From contig MU832155.1 in assembly GCA_029204225.1 (NCBI GenBank), positions 1-64,000 of the forward strand: a stretch of DNA of 64,000 nt. The letters run 5' to 3'. A program made the position numbers and the translations under genes. This stretch comes from Diphasiastrum complanatum. Taxonomy: Eukaryota > Streptophyta > Lycopodiopsida > Lycopodiales > Lycopodiaceae. Positions 63,137-64,000 of the stretch are shown piece after piece. Under the pieces are notes generated by a model. That model searched no databases and was not told where the DNA came from. It saw only the letters and a program-made list of their open reading frames with translations. The stretch's first letter is position 1. The number at the start of each line of letters is the position of its first letter.

Positions 63137-63669
63137 TATCAGAAAAAATATAGATAGCATAGAACAAAAATACATGTATAGACTTCATAGAAAAATATAC
63201 ATTGATATATCAAATGCTGCTCCAGTTTATGAATTTGGGAGCACAAAATACATGTACAGATGCCCAACTTGGGCTTTCACTTATTGAATGAAAGGGTGTA
63301 TACACATATTTTTACTAAAGTTTATTTGAAACTATTGTTCTCTCACAATCGTGATTGTTGTAGGTAGATCTTTGCAGCACATTATCAGCTCCTATCTTTT
63401 TCGCATCTGTGACATGGCAAATATCTGTGAATGTGCAATTGTAGATGATGACATTTTCTATTATTTTGTTCTATTTTGAAATGGCAATAAACATAAAGTA
63501 TTTACGAGTCTTCCATTGATGATAAACCTGAAATATGTTGGTAGATTGGTTTGTAATAGCATGAGCTCTGTTTTGATAAAATCAAGCTTTCAGTGCTCTT
63601 CCACCTCAACCATAGTCAAATATTCCTCATTGTAGATAATGCTTATCTCCATTCGGTTTGTGTGACCAT
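63137..63669. other. 3' flank of the histone-protease gene
   Basis: No ORF. AATAAA near 63485 is a possible poly(A) signal. No TIR or LTR end was recognised. Confidence 0.35.
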
Positions 63670-63993
63670 TTAGTTCAAAGTCTTGATCCAGTGGTAGCCA
63701 TGTACCTTTATTTTCTTGTATATCTGGTAGCTAAATGTGAGACTGAGCATTTGCTTTTCGATATGATAACGAAACATCATTGAGGACTTTTTAATCTCGC
63801 ATTCTATGTCATTATTTGTTTTACTATCCCAGCCTTGATCCATGAGATCTGACAAAGTCTCATCTGATAAATCCTTGCAAACAAATAAAGTTGGTGTCCT
63901 ACGAACACTAGCACTTGAGAAAAAATCAACAAATGTATGCAATGAGATAAACCAACTTAGGGGAACAATTTTCGAGCCTGTGCTTATCTTCAT
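63670..63993 (-). CDS. Hypothetical ORF at the window edge
   Basis: A start at 63993 gives 107 codons without a recognised domain (SWFISLHTFVDFF, then a Asp/Glu-rich part). A possible splice donor (AAG|GTACAT) lies near the end. The window ends 7 bases upstream, so the true start may be outside. It converges on the histone-protease gene and may belong to the same cluster. Confidence 0.3.
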   Translation of the reverse strand: MKISTGSKIVPLSWFISLHTFVDFFSSASVRRTPTLFVCKDLSDETLSDLMDQGWDSKTNNDIECEIKKSSMMFRYHIEKQMLSLTFSYQIYKKIKVHGYHWIKTLN

Positions 63994-64000
63994 AGCATTT

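Noticed and set aside
55940-63993. A Polinton/Maverick or giant-virus insertion (protease plus histone)
   Set aside because: No DNA polymerase B, retroviral-type integrase, packaging ATPase or capsid protein was seen, and the genes have spliceosomal introns.

Overview
The window reads as nuclear DNA of a land plant with a large, AT-rich, repeat-choked genome. The signs are nested Ty1/copia and Ty3/gypsy LTR retrotransposons primed by initiator-Met tRNA, GT-AG introns, a CACTA-type transposase domain, and fragments of plant-specific families (LEA2/NDR1-HIN1-like, and probably Gnk2/DUF26). A gymnosperm- or fern-like genome fits this pattern, but the species cannot be fixed from sequence alone. 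Almost everything up to about 55.4 kb is transposon or duplicated repeat.

Layout. 1-7.5 kb: two large repeat blocks (R0, R1; R1 is present twice) carrying a TIR element with a hairpin core and a probable secreted Gnk2-like ORF. 7.5-13.3 kb: a scrambled copia complex in which a + strand LTR/gag is fused head-to-head to minus-strand pol, followed by a second truncated minus-strand copia. 13.3-15.1 kb: R0 again, split by a solo LTR with a target-site duplication. 15.1-18 kb: degenerate gypsy remnants. 18-21 kb: a long-LTR copia relic keeping only gag. 21-24.4 kb: R1/R0 pieces, including an empty site for the TIR element, and a LEA2-like fragment. 24.4-30.8 kb: a full-length young copia with an intact 1317-aa Gag-Pol and two 655-bp LTRs. 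30.8-34.8 kb: a copia truncated at the edge of that element. 34.8-39.3 kb: an oppositely oriented copia pseudogene with a solo LTR in its leader. 39.5-43.5 kb: CACTA-like remnants, a TC microsatellite and a gag-derived 55-bp minisatellite. 43.5-54.3 kb: a 10.8-kb gag-only retrotransposon with giant LTRs (3740 and 2603 bp), bounded by the target duplication GGCAT. 55 kb: a copia integrase fragment.

The most remarkable part is 55.9-64 kb, an intron-containing gene cluster unlike the rest of the window. It holds (i) a four-exon gene for a coiled-coil plus DDE-transposase-like protein, broken by two stops and a frameshift; (ii) a minus-strand gene of unknown family; and (iii), divergent from (ii) across a shared ~0.8-kb promoter region full of CACGTG/CACATG palindromes, a four-exon gene whose product joins a CENH3-like histone H3 fold (residues about 38-123) to a Ulp1/C48-type cysteine protease domain (about 310-430). 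All splice phases of the histone-protease gene agree, and a single TAG at codon 97 is its only visible lesion. A further minus-strand ORF begins at the window edge. My inference is that this is part of a multi-gene DNA transposon, or a recently domesticated derivative, that captured a centromeric-type histone. The ends of such an element were not found.
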